A stretch of DNA of 64,000 nt from Streptomyces humicola (lineage in GTDB: Bacteria > Actinomycetota > Actinomycetes > Streptomycetales > Streptomycetaceae), in contig NZ_JANFNG010000002.1 of assembly GCF_024436035.1 (NCBI RefSeq), positions 372,001-436,000 on the forward strand, given 5' to 3'. Made by a program: the position numbers and the translations under genes. Shown in pieces: positions 54,384 through 63,056 of the stretch (positions are counted from its first letter, which is position 1; every line of letters starts with the position of its first letter). The notes under the pieces were generated by a model, which was given only the letters and a program-made list of their open reading frames with translations, was not told where the DNA came from and made no database searches.

Positions 54384-54417
54384 TCACCTGTCCGTCCCGC
54401 CAGAAAGGTATGCGGTT

Positions 54418-55956
54418 GTGTTCGACATCTTGTTCCCTGCCCGGACAAGAGCACGTCACTCCGAAGCTTCCCCTGTCCTCGACGATGACGCGACGCTGCA
54501 CGCCATGGGCTATCCGCGCAAACTCACGCGGCGGTTCCAGGCGTTCGACAACTTCGCCATATCCTTCACAATCATCAACATCATCGCAGGGATCTTCTCC
54601 TCCTTCGGGTTCGGGATGAACGCCGGCGGCCCGCGGATCCTCGTCTTCGGCTGGATCGGCGTATCGGTGATGGTGTTGTTCGTCGGTGCCTCGATGGGGG
54701 AGATCGCCTCCGCCTACCCGACCAGCGGTGCCCTGTACTTCTCCGCCGGCAAGCTCGCCAAGCGGCATCACGGGGCCTGGTCGTGGTACACAGGTTGGCT
54801 CAACTTCGTCGGCCAGGTGGGTGGCACGGCCGCCACGGACTACGCCGCAGCCACCTTCATCCAGGCGTTCATCGCCATGCAGTGGCCCTCGTACCAGGTG
54901 ACGCCGCAGCGCACGGTCGCCATCACGGCGGCGATCCTGCTCGTGCAGGCACTCGCCAACACCTACACGGTCCACCTGGTCGCCATACTCAACCGGATAT
55001 CGGTGTGGTGGCTGTTGATCGGCATGGTGATCATCGTCACCGCGCTGACCGTGGTGCCCATACATCATCAGCCGACTTCGTACGTGGCCCACTTCGCCAA
55101 CAACACCGGTTTCACCAACGGTCTGTACGGCGGAATGCTCGGCCTGCTGGTCACCAGCTGGACGTTCACCGGATTCGACGGAAGTTTCCATATGTCCGAA
55201 GAAACCGTGCGGGCCACCATCAACACGCCGAAGGGCATCATACGGGCGATCGGCTGCTCCGCGTTCACCGGGCTCATCCTCATGCTCGCCCTGGTGTACG
55301 CGATCCGCGACTACGCACACGAAGCGAGTGCCGCGGCCCCGCCGGTACAGATTCTCATCGACGCACTGGGCCTGGGCACCGCGAAACTGCTGCTGCTCAT
55401 CGTGATCGGCGCCATGCTCTTCTGCGGCCTGGCCAACATGACCAGCAACACCCGGCAGATCTTCGCCTTCTCCCGCGACGGGGCGATGCCAGGGTCCCAC
55501 TGGTGGCACTCGGTCTCCACCCGGACCCGTACCCCCGTCAAAGCGGTGTGGCTCGCCGCCGTCTGCTCCCTGCTGCTCGTCGTACCCGGCTGGTGGTCCA
55601 ACACCGCCTTCACGGCCGTCGTCAGCGTCAACGTCGTCGGCCTCTTCCTTGCCTACGGCATCCCCATCTTCCTGCGCCTGCGCCTGGACACCTTCCAGCC
55701 CGGCCCGTGGCACCTGGGACGGTACGGCAAGCCCGTGGCCGCGATCGCCGTCGTCTGGATCGTGATCAGCAACATCCTCTTCATGCTGCCCCAGGCATCC
55801 CCGATCACCGCCACCTCCTTCAACTACGCGCCGATCGCCGTGGCGGTGGTGCTGCTCATCGCCACCGCGTGGTGGTTCGCCAACGCCCGCCGCCGCTTCC
55901 AGGGACCCGTCAGTTACGGCAGTCCCGATGAAGTGGCCGCCATGGACCTGATCTGA
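54418..55956 (+). CDS. APC-family amino acid permease
   Basis: A 512-residue transporter with about 12 transmembrane helices. The opening FQAFDNFAISFTIINIIAGI and the ASMGEIASAYPTSGALYF motif of helix 3 are typical of the amino-acid/choline/GABA (ACT/BAT1-like) APC group. It would import amino acids or related amines by proton symport. The GTG start at 54418 has AGAAAGG upstream. It follows the TTA gene by 34 bases, so the two may be co-transcribed, and is followed by a double GNAT gene. Confidence 0.92.
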   Translation: MFDILFPARTRARHSEASPVLDDDATLHAMGYPRKLTRRFQAFDNFAISFTIINIIAGIFSSFGFGMNAGGPRILVFGWIGVSVMVLFVGASMGEIASAYPTSGALYFSAGKLAKRHHGAWSWYTGWLNFVGQVGGTAATDYAAATFIQAFIAMQWPSYQVTPQRTVAITAAILLVQALANTYTVHLVAILNRISVWWLLIGMVIIVTALTVVPIHHQPTSYVAHFANNTGFTNGLYGGMLGLLVTSWTFTGFDGSFHMSEETVRATINTPKGIIRAIGCSAFTGLILMLALVYAIRDYAHEASAAAPPVQILIDALGLGTAKLLLLIVIGAMLFCGLANMTSNTRQIFAFSRDGAMPGSHWWHSVSTRTRTPVKAVWLAAVCSLLLVVPGWWSNTAFTAVVSVNVVGLFLAYGIPIFLRLRLDTFQPGPWHLGRYGKPVAAIAVVWIVISNILFMLPQASPITATSFNYAPIAVAVVLLIATAWWFANARRRFQGPVSYGSPDEVAAMDLI

Positions 55957-55988
55957 GATCGCATCCGAGAAGGGGCACACAGCAGGTA

Positions 55989-56840
55989 ATGGACACCACG
56001 CAACTCACCGTCGGCAACGCCTCGCTGGAGGAGTGGCGACAGGTGGAGCAATGGGCCGCGGAAGAGGGGTGGAACCCCGGCCACGGCGATGTGGCCTGCT
56101 TCCACCCCACCGACCCGGCAGGATTCTTCCTCGGACGGTTGGATACCCGGCCGGTCTCCGCCGTCTCGATCGTCACGTACTCCGAGCACTACGCGTTCCT
56201 CGGTTACTACCTGGTCCACCCTGACCACCGTCGGCGTGGACTGGGGCCGGCGACCTGGCAGGCTGCAATGCCCCATGCCGGGGGGAGGACCATCGGGCTG
56301 GACGCCGTCCCCGCCCAACAAGGCACCTACCAGCGAGCAGGGTTCACCGCCGCCCACCACGCCCTCCGCCACTGCGGACGCCCCAGATGGTCCACATCCA
56401 TGGCATCGGGAATCGTGCCCGTCACAGCGGATGTGCTGAATGCCGTGGCGGACTACGACAGGAAGTGCTTCCCCGCCGACAGGAGTGGCTTCCTCGCCCG
56501 CTGGACGACCGCCGCCGACCGCGTCGCGTATGTACGACTGCGTGACGCGGATGTGGTCGGCTACGGAGTAATCCGGCCGGCCCTCCACAGCTGGCGCATC
56601 GGCCCGTTGTTCGCCGACACACCCGATGACGCCGAAGCACTCTTCGACTCCCTTACCGCGACACTCGGTTCGGACGAAGAGGTCTGCATCGACATCCCCG
56701 AACCCCACCATGCCGCGTGCTCCCTCGCCACGTCCCGGGGGCTGATGCCACGCTCCCACACCGTGCGCATGTACGCGGGACCCGTACCTCCAAGCCGGAT
56801 GGAACGCACCTACGGCGTCACCAGCCTCGAACTCGGCTGA
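55989..56840 (+). CDS. Two-domain GNAT acetyltransferase
   Basis: A 283-residue protein. The N-terminal GNAT domain (about 1-140) has the acetyl-CoA loop YYLVHPDHRRRGLGPATWQ, and the C-terminal half (about 145-280) is the second acetyltransferase-like domain common to this subfamily (DRKCFPADRSGFLARWTT, GVIRPALHSWRIGPLFAD). It lies 32 bases behind the permease gene in the same direction, so it may modify the imported compound. That link is inference. Confidence 0.85.
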   Translation: MDTTQLTVGNASLEEWRQVEQWAAEEGWNPGHGDVACFHPTDPAGFFLGRLDTRPVSAVSIVTYSEHYAFLGYYLVHPDHRRRGLGPATWQAAMPHAGGRTIGLDAVPAQQGTYQRAGFTAAHHALRHCGRPRWSTSMASGIVPVTADVLNAVADYDRKCFPADRSGFLARWTTAADRVAYVRLRDADVVGYGVIRPALHSWRIGPLFADTPDDAEALFDSLTATLGSDEEVCIDIPEPHHAACSLATSRGLMPRSHTVRMYAGPVPPSRMERTYGVTSLELG

Positions 56841-57361
56841 CCGACCGGAAGGTGGTTCGGAGGGCGCCGCGGCCTGGGTTCCAGCATTCCCGGGGACTCG
56901 CCATAACTCCCCGGTGGGAGTGGCGCTGCACCGGGAAGAATGCCCTGCATGAGAGCGCGGCGCCCGATGGGTACCGGAGCTGTTGCCGGAAGCCGTCGTC
57001 GGCCAGCCACGGGACGCATGCGGCCGTCGCAGAACTCGCTGCCGCTGCGGGGGCCATCGCCCGCGCGGGAGCGGTGACAGTGGGTGACGGTGGGCGGACG
57101 AGGCAGCCATCTGAGTGAAGTCCGTCTCTTACCTCGCGATCGCCAGAAGGTGAGAGGGAGCTTAACGATTACTCCGTCAGCGCCGGCCGTGTGCGGCCCG
57201 CGGTACACCCGCACATGAGATTTCCTTTAATCCCCTCACGCACTCCTTATTTCATCAGCCCGGCACGACAGTGCATCACCATTCCCAGTAGTTGCGTCCC
57301 GGGAGATCGCGACGGACATTATTGACGTACCCGGAAATACCGGGAAAAGGAAAGGTAACTG
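56841..57361. other. Gene-free stretch and promoter region
   Basis: No gene is visible in these 521 bases. A frame near 57005-57118 ends with AVAELAAAAGAIARAGAVTV and a stop, which looks like a small remnant but cannot be placed. The last 180 bases before 57361 are much richer in A and T and probably hold the promoter of the small secreted protein. Confidence 0.4.
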
Positions 57362-57565
57362 ATGATGTCGAACCTCACTTTGAAGCGGGCAACAGTCACA
57401 ACTCTCGTCGCGCTCGCGGCCCTCGGCAGCTCGGCTTCGATCGCGAGCGCTGCCGCCCCTACCCACGACGGCCACGGGCGCTACGGCCACCACGGCTGGC
57501 ACCGGTCCTACCGCGACGCCTACCGCGTGGACCCCTGGAGCTTCCACCGGTACTGGAGGCGCTGA
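57362..57565 (+). CDS. Small secreted His/Arg/Tyr-rich peptide
   Basis: A 67-residue product: a Sec signal peptide (MMSNLTLKRATVTTLVALAA, cleavage near ASA-AAP) followed by a mature peptide of about 36 residues rich in His, Arg, Tyr and Trp (HGRYGHHGWHRSYRDAYR). AAAGG lies upstream and the transcript ends in a good hairpin at 57627-57655. No family is recognised; the composition suggests metal or polyanion binding. Confidence 0.7.
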   Translation: MMSNLTLKRATVTTLVALAALGSSASIASAAAPTHDGHGRYGHHGWHRSYRDAYRVDPWSFHRYWRR

Positions 57566-57626
57566 AGCGCCATCAGGCGCCGACGCAGGAACATCACCTC
57601 CAGATGGAAGAAGACGCACTGGGACA

Positions 57627-57655
57627 CCGCCTGGCGCATGCACCGCGCCAGGCGG
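57627..57655 (+). terminator. Hairpin terminator of the small secreted peptide gene
   Basis: CCGCCTGGCGC and GCGCCAGGCGG (11 bp, perfect) with a 7-base loop, 62 bases after the stop codon. A second hairpin with 14-bp arms lies at 57744-57779. Confidence 0.75.
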
Positions 57656-58075
57656 TATTCACTCGAACGCGGCGTCGAAAGAGAACCGGCGCGAAAGCCG
57701 CGCGTATGAACATGGGGGCTGCCTGATCCTGCCCTCCGCTGCCGAGTCCCCCGCCAGCACGCCGCCTGGCGGGGGACTCTCGTGCACGGCGCGGCGGTAG
57801 AGAGTCATGCGGTGAATCCCCGACGAGGGGGCATAGCAAATTCCCGCCAGCAGCCACAGCACCACGACGACGCCGGCCGCAGCGAGCATGACCGTAGCGC
57901 CTCGAGGCGATCGAATCGGGCTCCGCCACGGCGATCGCCCAATTCCCGGGGCGTACCTAGTGAATCGCCGTTGTCGCCGAGCGTTGGCGCACCGTTCTTC
58001 CAGCCGACAGCGCCAACCTGTATATACATGTTCCGTCCATGACCACCCTTCGGCACTCACGTGATGAGGTAGCCC
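57656..58075. other. Intergenic region with a second hairpin and a possible minus-strand remnant
   Basis: A 14-bp stem hairpin (57744-57757 with 57766-57779) is clear. On the minus strand, a frame from 57886 reads MLAAAGVVVVLWLLAGICYA, one good transmembrane helix with strong codon bias, but runs through the hairpin into low-complexity sequence and has no ribosome-binding site. It may be the remains of a small membrane protein. The palindrome TGTATATACA at 58019-58028 lies just upstream of the phosphoesterase gene. Confidence 0.45.
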
Positions 58076-59875
58076 ATGCGACTGCTGTGGAAAACCCTCG
58101 GCAGCGTTCTCGCCCTCCTCGGGGCGCTCTTGATCACCGTCCCCACACCTCGCGCAGACGCGGCGACCACCAGCGGAAACCTGATCGTCAACGGTGACGC
58201 CGAGGCCGGCTTCTGCACCAACGACTGGACCGCTGCCACCACGATTCCCGGCTGGACCGTGGAATCCGGCAGCCCGAACGTGATGTGCTACACGGCCGGG
58301 AGCCTCGCGCACCCGTCGAGCCCAGCGCCCGGGAAGGCGTTCTTCGCGCCCGGGAACCAGGGAGACGGCACCATGACGCAGACCGTCGACGTCTCGTCCG
58401 GCGCCACCGCGATCGACGGCGGCGGCGTGACGTACAACCTGTCCGGCTGGCTCGGCGGCTGGACCGTCTACAGCGGGTACGCCGCGGTCTCGCTGCAGTT
58501 CCAGGGCACGAACGGGCAGCAGCTCGGCGTGGCCAAACTGCCGACGGTGTCGGCCGCCGACCGCTCGGACACCACGGAGTTCCTCGCCCGCAGCGCCACC
58601 GGGTCGGTTCCGGCCGGGACGCGCAGCATCCAGGTGCAGGTGCAGTTCCTCGACTCGTCCCACGAAACCGGCTACCTGGACAACCTGTCCCTGACGCTCA
58701 GCACGCCGGTCACCTCCCCGGCCCCCCTGACGCCGCCGACCTCCCGCGTGCCCGGCTACGACCACGTCTTCATGGTCATGATGGAGAACACCGACTACTC
58801 CGAGATCATGAACGACCCGACGGACACGCCGTACATGCACAGCCTGATGGCACAAGGCGCCACCATGACCGACTACCACGCCGTCTACCACCCGAGCGAC
58901 GAGAACTACCTGGCCGTCGCCGGCGGCGACACGTACACCACGGGCGCCACCTACTGGCCGAACATCAACTCCCCTGAGAAGAACCTCGGCGACACCATCG
59001 AGACGGCAGGCAAGACCTGGAAGGCCTACGAGCAGGGCATGGGCACCCCCTGCAACACCAACACGAACTATGACAAGTACTACGAGCCCGACGACGCGCC
59101 GTTCATCAACTACACGGACATCAGCGGCAACGCCGCCCGCTGCGCCGCCCACCTGTTCGACACCACGCAGCTGACCACCGATCTGCGGAGCGCCGCGACG
59201 ACACCGAACTTCTCCTGGATCGCGGCCGACGACTACTACGACGGCGAGCAGTCCGGCAACGGCAACTCCACCAGCCTGAAGACACAGGACGGCTGGCTGC
59301 AGCAGACCCTCGCGCCCGTGCTGTCCTCCCCGGCATGGACCCAGCAGAGGTCCTTGCTCATCCTGACCTGGGACGAGTCCGAGACCGAGGCGGACAACCA
59401 CATCGCGACGGTCATCCTCGGCTCGCAGGGCAGCGTCCCTGCCGGGACGAGCAGCGTGACCCGCTATGACCACTACAGCACCGCCCGCACCATCGAGGAG
59501 GCACTCGGCCTGCCCGGTCTGACCGCGAACGACACCTACGCGACGCCCATGAACGACGCCTTCGCACCATCCGGCGCCGGCACGCCCACGCTGACCAGCA
59601 ACACGCCCGCCATCGCCAATGGCGGCAACGTCACCTTCCGCTACTCCGTACCGACAGCGAGCCAGGTCAGCTCGACCAACTGGATCGGGATCTATCCGGC
59701 TGGGGTGACACCTGGTCAGAAATCTTCGCTTACCTGGCAGTACGCCCCCAACGCCAGCGGTGCCCTGACCTTCAGCACGAGCAAGCTGTCGGGCCCGGGC
59801 ACCTACTCGGTCTACTACCTGGCCGACAACGGCTACAGCGTGCTGGCCGGCCCGTTCACACTGACGGTCGACTGA
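58076..59875 (+). CDS. Secreted PF04185 phosphoesterase with N-terminal beta-sandwich
   Basis: The 599-residue protein has a signal peptide (about 1-29), a beta-sandwich domain resembling carbohydrate-binding modules (about 35-205, NLIVNGDAEAGFC at its start), a PF04185 phosphoesterase domain (about 225-495: HVFMVMMENTDYSEIMNDP and ILTWDESE) and a C-terminal beta-rich module of about 90 residues. It should cleave a phosphate ester outside the cell. It differs from the other PF04185 protein at 29.7 kb by carrying carbohydrate-like domains in place of a propeller. A hairpin with 10-bp arms follows (59916-59949). Confidence 0.88.
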   Translation: MRLLWKTLGSVLALLGALLITVPTPRADAATTSGNLIVNGDAEAGFCTNDWTAATTIPGWTVESGSPNVMCYTAGSLAHPSSPAPGKAFFAPGNQGDGTMTQTVDVSSGATAIDGGGVTYNLSGWLGGWTVYSGYAAVSLQFQGTNGQQLGVAKLPTVSAADRSDTTEFLARSATGSVPAGTRSIQVQVQFLDSSHETGYLDNLSLTLSTPVTSPAPLTPPTSRVPGYDHVFMVMMENTDYSEIMNDPTDTPYMHSLMAQGATMTDYHAVYHPSDENYLAVAGGDTYTTGATYWPNINSPEKNLGDTIETAGKTWKAYEQGMGTPCNTNTNYDKYYEPDDAPFINYTDISGNAARCAAHLFDTTQLTTDLRSAATTPNFSWIAADDYYDGEQSGNGNSTSLKTQDGWLQQTLAPVLSSPAWTQQRSLLILTWDESETEADNHIATVILGSQGSVPAGTSSVTRYDHYSTARTIEEALGLPGLTANDTYATPMNDAFAPSGAGTPTLTSNTPAIANGGNVTFRYSVPTASQVSSTNWIGIYPAGVTPGQKSSLTWQYAPNASGALTFSTSKLSGPGTYSVYYLADNGYSVLAGPFTLTVD

Positions 59876-60242
59876 GCCGACTGACGCGAACGTCATCGGA
59901 GCGGTTTCGCTCACCCCGCCCGGCCCCGGCGTGTCCGGTGGCCGGGCGGCGCCGCCTCGGCCGTCTCAGCTCATCAGGCTCCGGGGTCGCGCTGCCCGCC
60001 CGGGATGGCGGGCGCCCGCACACCTTCTAGGCGCGTGGGGCGCGGTGCTGCTGCGCACCACCAGGTCCGCGTTCGGCCCGGCGATCGCGCCGACAATGGG
60101 CCGGTCCCAGCGGGGCGGACCGCCGCTGGGAGGAATTAACCTGACTCAGTGACAACGTGAGCAGGATGTGGGCCAGTTCCGGACCGGGTGGCGACGTGCG
60201 GGCGACCTCATCCGTCTTGGCTGGTCAAGGAAGGAGCCCGGC
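59876..60242. other. Intergenic stretch with terminator
   Basis: Contains the hairpin CCGCCCGGCC / GGCCGGGCGG (59916-59925 and 59940-59949), which closes the phosphoesterase transcript, and then no gene until 60243. The AATTAACC segment near 60133 is unusually AT-rich and may belong to the promoter of the small peptide and DUF779 gene. Confidence 0.5.
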
Positions 60243-60308
60243 ATGCACGACCATGAGACCACGAACCTTTCGGCCGGCAACTCGTCCCAGAAGCCCGGGT
60301 TCTTCTGA
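60243..60308 (+). CDS. 21-residue mini-ORF coupled to the DUF779 gene
   Basis: An ATG with an excellent ribosome-binding site (AAGGAAGGAG, eight bases upstream) opens a 21-codon frame ending PGFF, whose TGA overlaps the ATG of the DUF779 gene (TGATG). The end, DHETTNL...GFF, loosely resembles the C-terminus of the aldehyde dehydrogenase at 50.5 kb (QTKNLL...LGFF). It is therefore either a leader peptide that sets DUF779 translation or the last codons of a lost dehydrogenase copy. Confidence 0.5.
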   Translation: MHDHETTNLSAGNSSQKPGFF

Positions 60309-60721
60309 TGGGCGCGGGTGGCCCGCGCACCCGGCGGGTGGAGCTGTCGGCGGCCGCCGAGGAGCTGGTGGGGCGTCTGGCTGCGCGGCACGGGCCGTTG
60401 ATGTTCCACCAGTCCGGCGGGTGCTGCGACGGCAGCGCGCCGATGTGCTACCCGCGCGGCGAGTTCCGGGTCGGCGCCTCGGACGTGCTGCTCGGAACGG
60501 TGGCCGAGGACACGCCGTTCTGGATGAGCGCCGATCAGTACGAGTACTGGCGGCACACCCATCTCACCGTGGACGTGGTCCGGGGGCGGGGCAGCGGCTT
60601 CTCGCTCGAAGCGCCCGAAGGCGTCCGGTTCCTGTTGCGGTCCCGGCTGCTGACGGACGACGAGTGGAAGCGCATCGCCGGTGAACCGGCACTGCCGACG
60701 GGCGCGGACGACGGCGGGTGA
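60308..60721 (+). CDS. DUF779 protein (aldehyde-dehydrogenase-associated)
   Basis: A 137-residue protein of the DUF779 family. The cysteine-rich motif HQSGGCCDGSAPMCYP (about 38-53) and WMSADQYEYWRHTHLTVDVV are diagnostic. Members are usually encoded next to ExaC-like aldehyde dehydrogenases in bacteria, and the three neighbouring cysteines suggest metal binding or redox. Here the dehydrogenase lies 8 kb upstream. The start ATG overlaps the stop codon of a 21-codon frame with a strong ribosome-binding site. Confidence 0.88.
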   Translation: MGAGGPRTRRVELSAAAEELVGRLAARHGPLMFHQSGGCCDGSAPMCYPRGEFRVGASDVLLGTVAEDTPFWMSADQYEYWRHTHLTVDVVRGRGSGFSLEAPEGVRFLLRSRLLTDDEWKRIAGEPALPTGADDGG

Positions 60722-61140
60722 AGCGTGCGGGTTCCGGCCGAGCGCAGCAGTTCCTTCGCTCTGGCGGCGTCCGGGCCACGCCCCGTACTGGTCGAAGAAG
60801 GGGTTGGTGTGGCCGAGGATCCCTTCCGGGATGAGTGAGTACAGCGGTTGCACCGTGTGCCCGTGGACGTCCCTCACCAGGGCCTCCCGGTCGGCCAGCA
60901 GCGCGGCGGCGCGGTGGAGCACGGGGTTCGAGAACGGCCTGTGCGTGGTGTCGAAGGCCGGGAAGCGGTCTCGGAGTTGCTCTCCTCGCTGGTCTGGAAC
61001 GTGCTGTGCCGCCCCGGCTGGCGTTCTCGACCGCGGGCGGCAGGCTGCCGGGGACGAAGTTGGACCTGCCGGTCCTTCAGCCCGGCGGCGAGGGCGTCGG
61101 GGGTGGCGTAGTAGCGGATCGTCGCACCGCTGTTGAAGCG
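60722..61140 (-). pseudogene. Frameshifted remnant of an unidentified protein gene
   Basis: Minus-strand coding sense is clear in three frames: RFNSGATIRYYATPDALAAG, then NFVPGSLPPAVENASRGG, then a long segment DRFPAFDTTHRPFSNPVLHR continuing with LVRDVHGHTVQPLYSLIPEG and TNPFFDQYG. The pieces follow one another in order, so one gene has suffered at least two frameshifts. No start or stop context survives. I cannot name the family. Confidence 0.6.
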
Positions 61141-61298
61141 CTGGGGATGTTCGGGAGAGACCGTTTGCGGCCCGCCCGGACGGGGGGCAGATACCCGTTC
61201 AACTCGTGGCTGACGACGCCTTGTCAACGGGCATTCACCGGGGCGCATAATTCCCTCGCCATGGGCCGTTGTCGGCCCGGGCCGGAGAGGAGCACCCC

Positions 61299-62216
61299 AT
61301 GCATGCACCGTCCCCCGGCTCGTTCCGGCGTCGCGCACGGCTCGCCATGGGCGCGGTGGCGAGCGCGACGCTGCTGGCCGCCTCCCTCACCACGGGCACG
61401 GCCGCCGCCTCACCCGTCGCCGCGGCGCCGCACCCCGCGCGGCCGCACTACTACCTGTCGCTGGGCGACTCCCTGGCCGCCGGTTACCAGCCGGACGCCC
61501 GCGGGAACGTCCCCGGCGTCTCCTACACCGACCAGCTCTACGCCCGGCTGAAGCAGCGGGATCCGAGCCTGGTCCACGTGCAGTTGGGCTGCAGCGGTGA
61601 GACCACGACGACGATGATCGACGGCGGGATCTGCAGCTATCCGGGGGCGGCGTCGCAGCTTGCGGCCGCCACGTCGTTCCTGCGCCACCACCGGGGCCAG
61701 GTCACCACGGTCACCTTGGACATCGGCGCCAACGACGTCGACGGCTGTTTCGCCTCCGGCTCGATCGACGCGGGCTGCGTGGCGAAGGGGCTGGGCGAGG
61801 TGGCCACCGATCTGCCGCGGATCACCCGTGAGCTGCGTGCCGCCGGCGCCGCGTTCCCGCGGTACGTGGGCATGACGTACTACGACCCGTTCCTCGCCGC
61901 GTGGTTGGAGGGCTCCGCCGGGCAGCGGGACGCGGCGTTGTCGGTGCCGCTCGCCGACACGTTCAACGGGGTCATCGCGGCCGCGATGCGGCTGCACGGC
62001 TTCCGCGTCGCCGATGTGTCCGGGGCGTTCTCCACCAATGAGTTCACGCCCACGGTCGCGGTGCCCGGCTTCGGCCCGCTGCCGAAGAACGTGGCGGAGA
62101 TCTGCCTGCTCACCTGGATGTGCACCCCGTACGAGGACATCCACGCCAACCGGGCCGGGCATGCCGTCATCGCGGGCGTGTTCGACGACACCCTGGCGGG
62201 CTACCGCCGCCCGTGA
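61299..62216 (+). CDS. Secreted SGNH-family esterase
   Basis: A 305-residue protein with a signal peptide (about 1-40, Ala/Thr-rich) and an SGNH domain: nucleophile in SLGDSLAAGY (about 55), GCSGETTTTMIDGG, the Asn in DIGANDVDGC (about 143) and the His in YEDIHANRAGH (about 281). Several cysteines (QLGCSGE, ICSY, DGCF, AGCV, ICLLTWMC) would form disulfides, as in streptomycete secreted lipases/esterases. AGAGGAG precedes the ATG. It is convergent with an SDR gene ten bases away. Confidence 0.9.
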   Translation: MHAPSPGSFRRRARLAMGAVASATLLAASLTTGTAAASPVAAAPHPARPHYYLSLGDSLAAGYQPDARGNVPGVSYTDQLYARLKQRDPSLVHVQLGCSGETTTTMIDGGICSYPGAASQLAAATSFLRHHRGQVTTVTLDIGANDVDGCFASGSIDAGCVAKGLGEVATDLPRITRELRAAGAAFPRYVGMTYYDPFLAAWLEGSAGQRDAALSVPLADTFNGVIAAAMRLHGFRVADVSGAFSTNEFTPTVAVPGFGPLPKNVAEICLLTWMCTPYEDIHANRAGHAVIAGVFDDTLAGYRRP

Positions 62217-62225
62217 CCCGGTGCC

Positions 62226-63002
62226 TCACCACGGCATGGCGATCCCGCCGTTGGGACGCAGGATCTGGCCGGTGACGAACGCCGAGGCGTCACAGGCGAG
62301 GAAGAGCACGGTGCGGGCGATGTCCAGCGGGCTGCCGAGACGCCCCAGCGGTGTCGCCCGCACCATCGGTGCCTCCACCGCGCGCTGTTCCTCGGCGGTG
62401 GGGCGGGCGGTCATGGGGGTGCGCACATAACCGGGGGCGACGGCGTTGACCCGCACGCCGTGGGGCCCCGCCTCGGTGGCGAGCGTCCTGGTGAGCTGGA
62501 CGACGGCGGCCTTTGCGGCGCTGTAGCACAGCAGGCCGGCCCGGCCGGTGTCGACGGCGCCGGAGGCCATCGTGATGATGGAGCCGCTGCCGCGCTGCGT
62601 CATCACTCGGGCGGCCTCCTGGCAGCCGTGCAGAACGCCCTTGAAGTTGACGGCGAAGACGCGGTCCAGATCGGCGTCGGTGGTCTCCACCACGGTACTG
62701 AGGTGCATGATCCCGGCAATGTTCGCCAGGACGTCGAGGCAGCCGTGCGTGCCCACCACGGCGCCGACGGCCTCAGCGACCTGCCGGCGGTCGGTGACGT
62801 CGACGGCGTGCGCGGCCGCGGTTCCGCCGCTGCCGGTGATCCGTTCCGCGGTCTCGTGTGCCCCCGGGCCGTCGAGGTCGGCGCAGTGGACGGTTGCGCC
62901 CGCCTCGGCGAGGAGCTCCGCCGTGGCCCGGCCGATTCCGCCGGCGGCGCCGGTGACGAGGGCGGTGCGCCCGGTGAGGTCGAAGGCCGCGAGGGTCGCC
63001 AT
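62226..63002 (-). CDS. Short-chain dehydrogenase/reductase
   Basis: A 258-residue classical SDR: cofactor loop TGAAGGIG (about 17), NIAG, catalytic Ser in MASGAVDTG, YSAAK (about 161) and PGYVRTPM. The Asp in CADLDGPG after beta-2 favours NAD over NADP. Substrate unknown. The ATG at 63002 is preceded by a purine stretch and lies 23 bases from a 13-bp dyad. It is divergent from an acyltransferase gene. Confidence 0.92.
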   Translation of the reverse strand: MATLAAFDLTGRTALVTGAAGGIGRATAELLAEAGATVHCADLDGPGAHETAERITGSGGTAAAHAVDVTDRRQVAEAVGAVVGTHGCLDVLANIAGIMHLSTVVETTDADLDRVFAVNFKGVLHGCQEAARVMTQRGSGSIITMASGAVDTGRAGLLCYSAAKAAVVQLTRTLATEAGPHGVRVNAVAPGYVRTPMTARPTAEEQRAVEAPMVRATPLGRLGSPLDIARTVLFLACDASAFVTGQILRPNGGIAMPW

Positions 63003-63024
63003 GCGGCGACGGTAGAATGCTTCC

Positions 63025-63037
63025 TGACGGACCGTCA
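63025..63037. promoter_or_regulatory. 13-bp dyad between SDR and acyltransferase genes
   Basis: TGACGG-A-CCGTCA is perfectly symmetrical and lies in the 54-bp divergent region, covering the likely promoters of both genes. TetR-family repressors bind dyads of this type, but no regulator gene is present beside it within the window. Confidence 0.45.
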
Positions 63038-63056
63038 ATCCATCTGCGTGGGGGTC

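Noticed and set aside
57659-59914. A 751-codon open frame on the minus strand opposite the phosphoesterase gene
   Set aside because: It is antisense to a protein with a clear signal peptide and PF04185 motifs, and its own translation is Val/Gly/Arg-rich without any domain.
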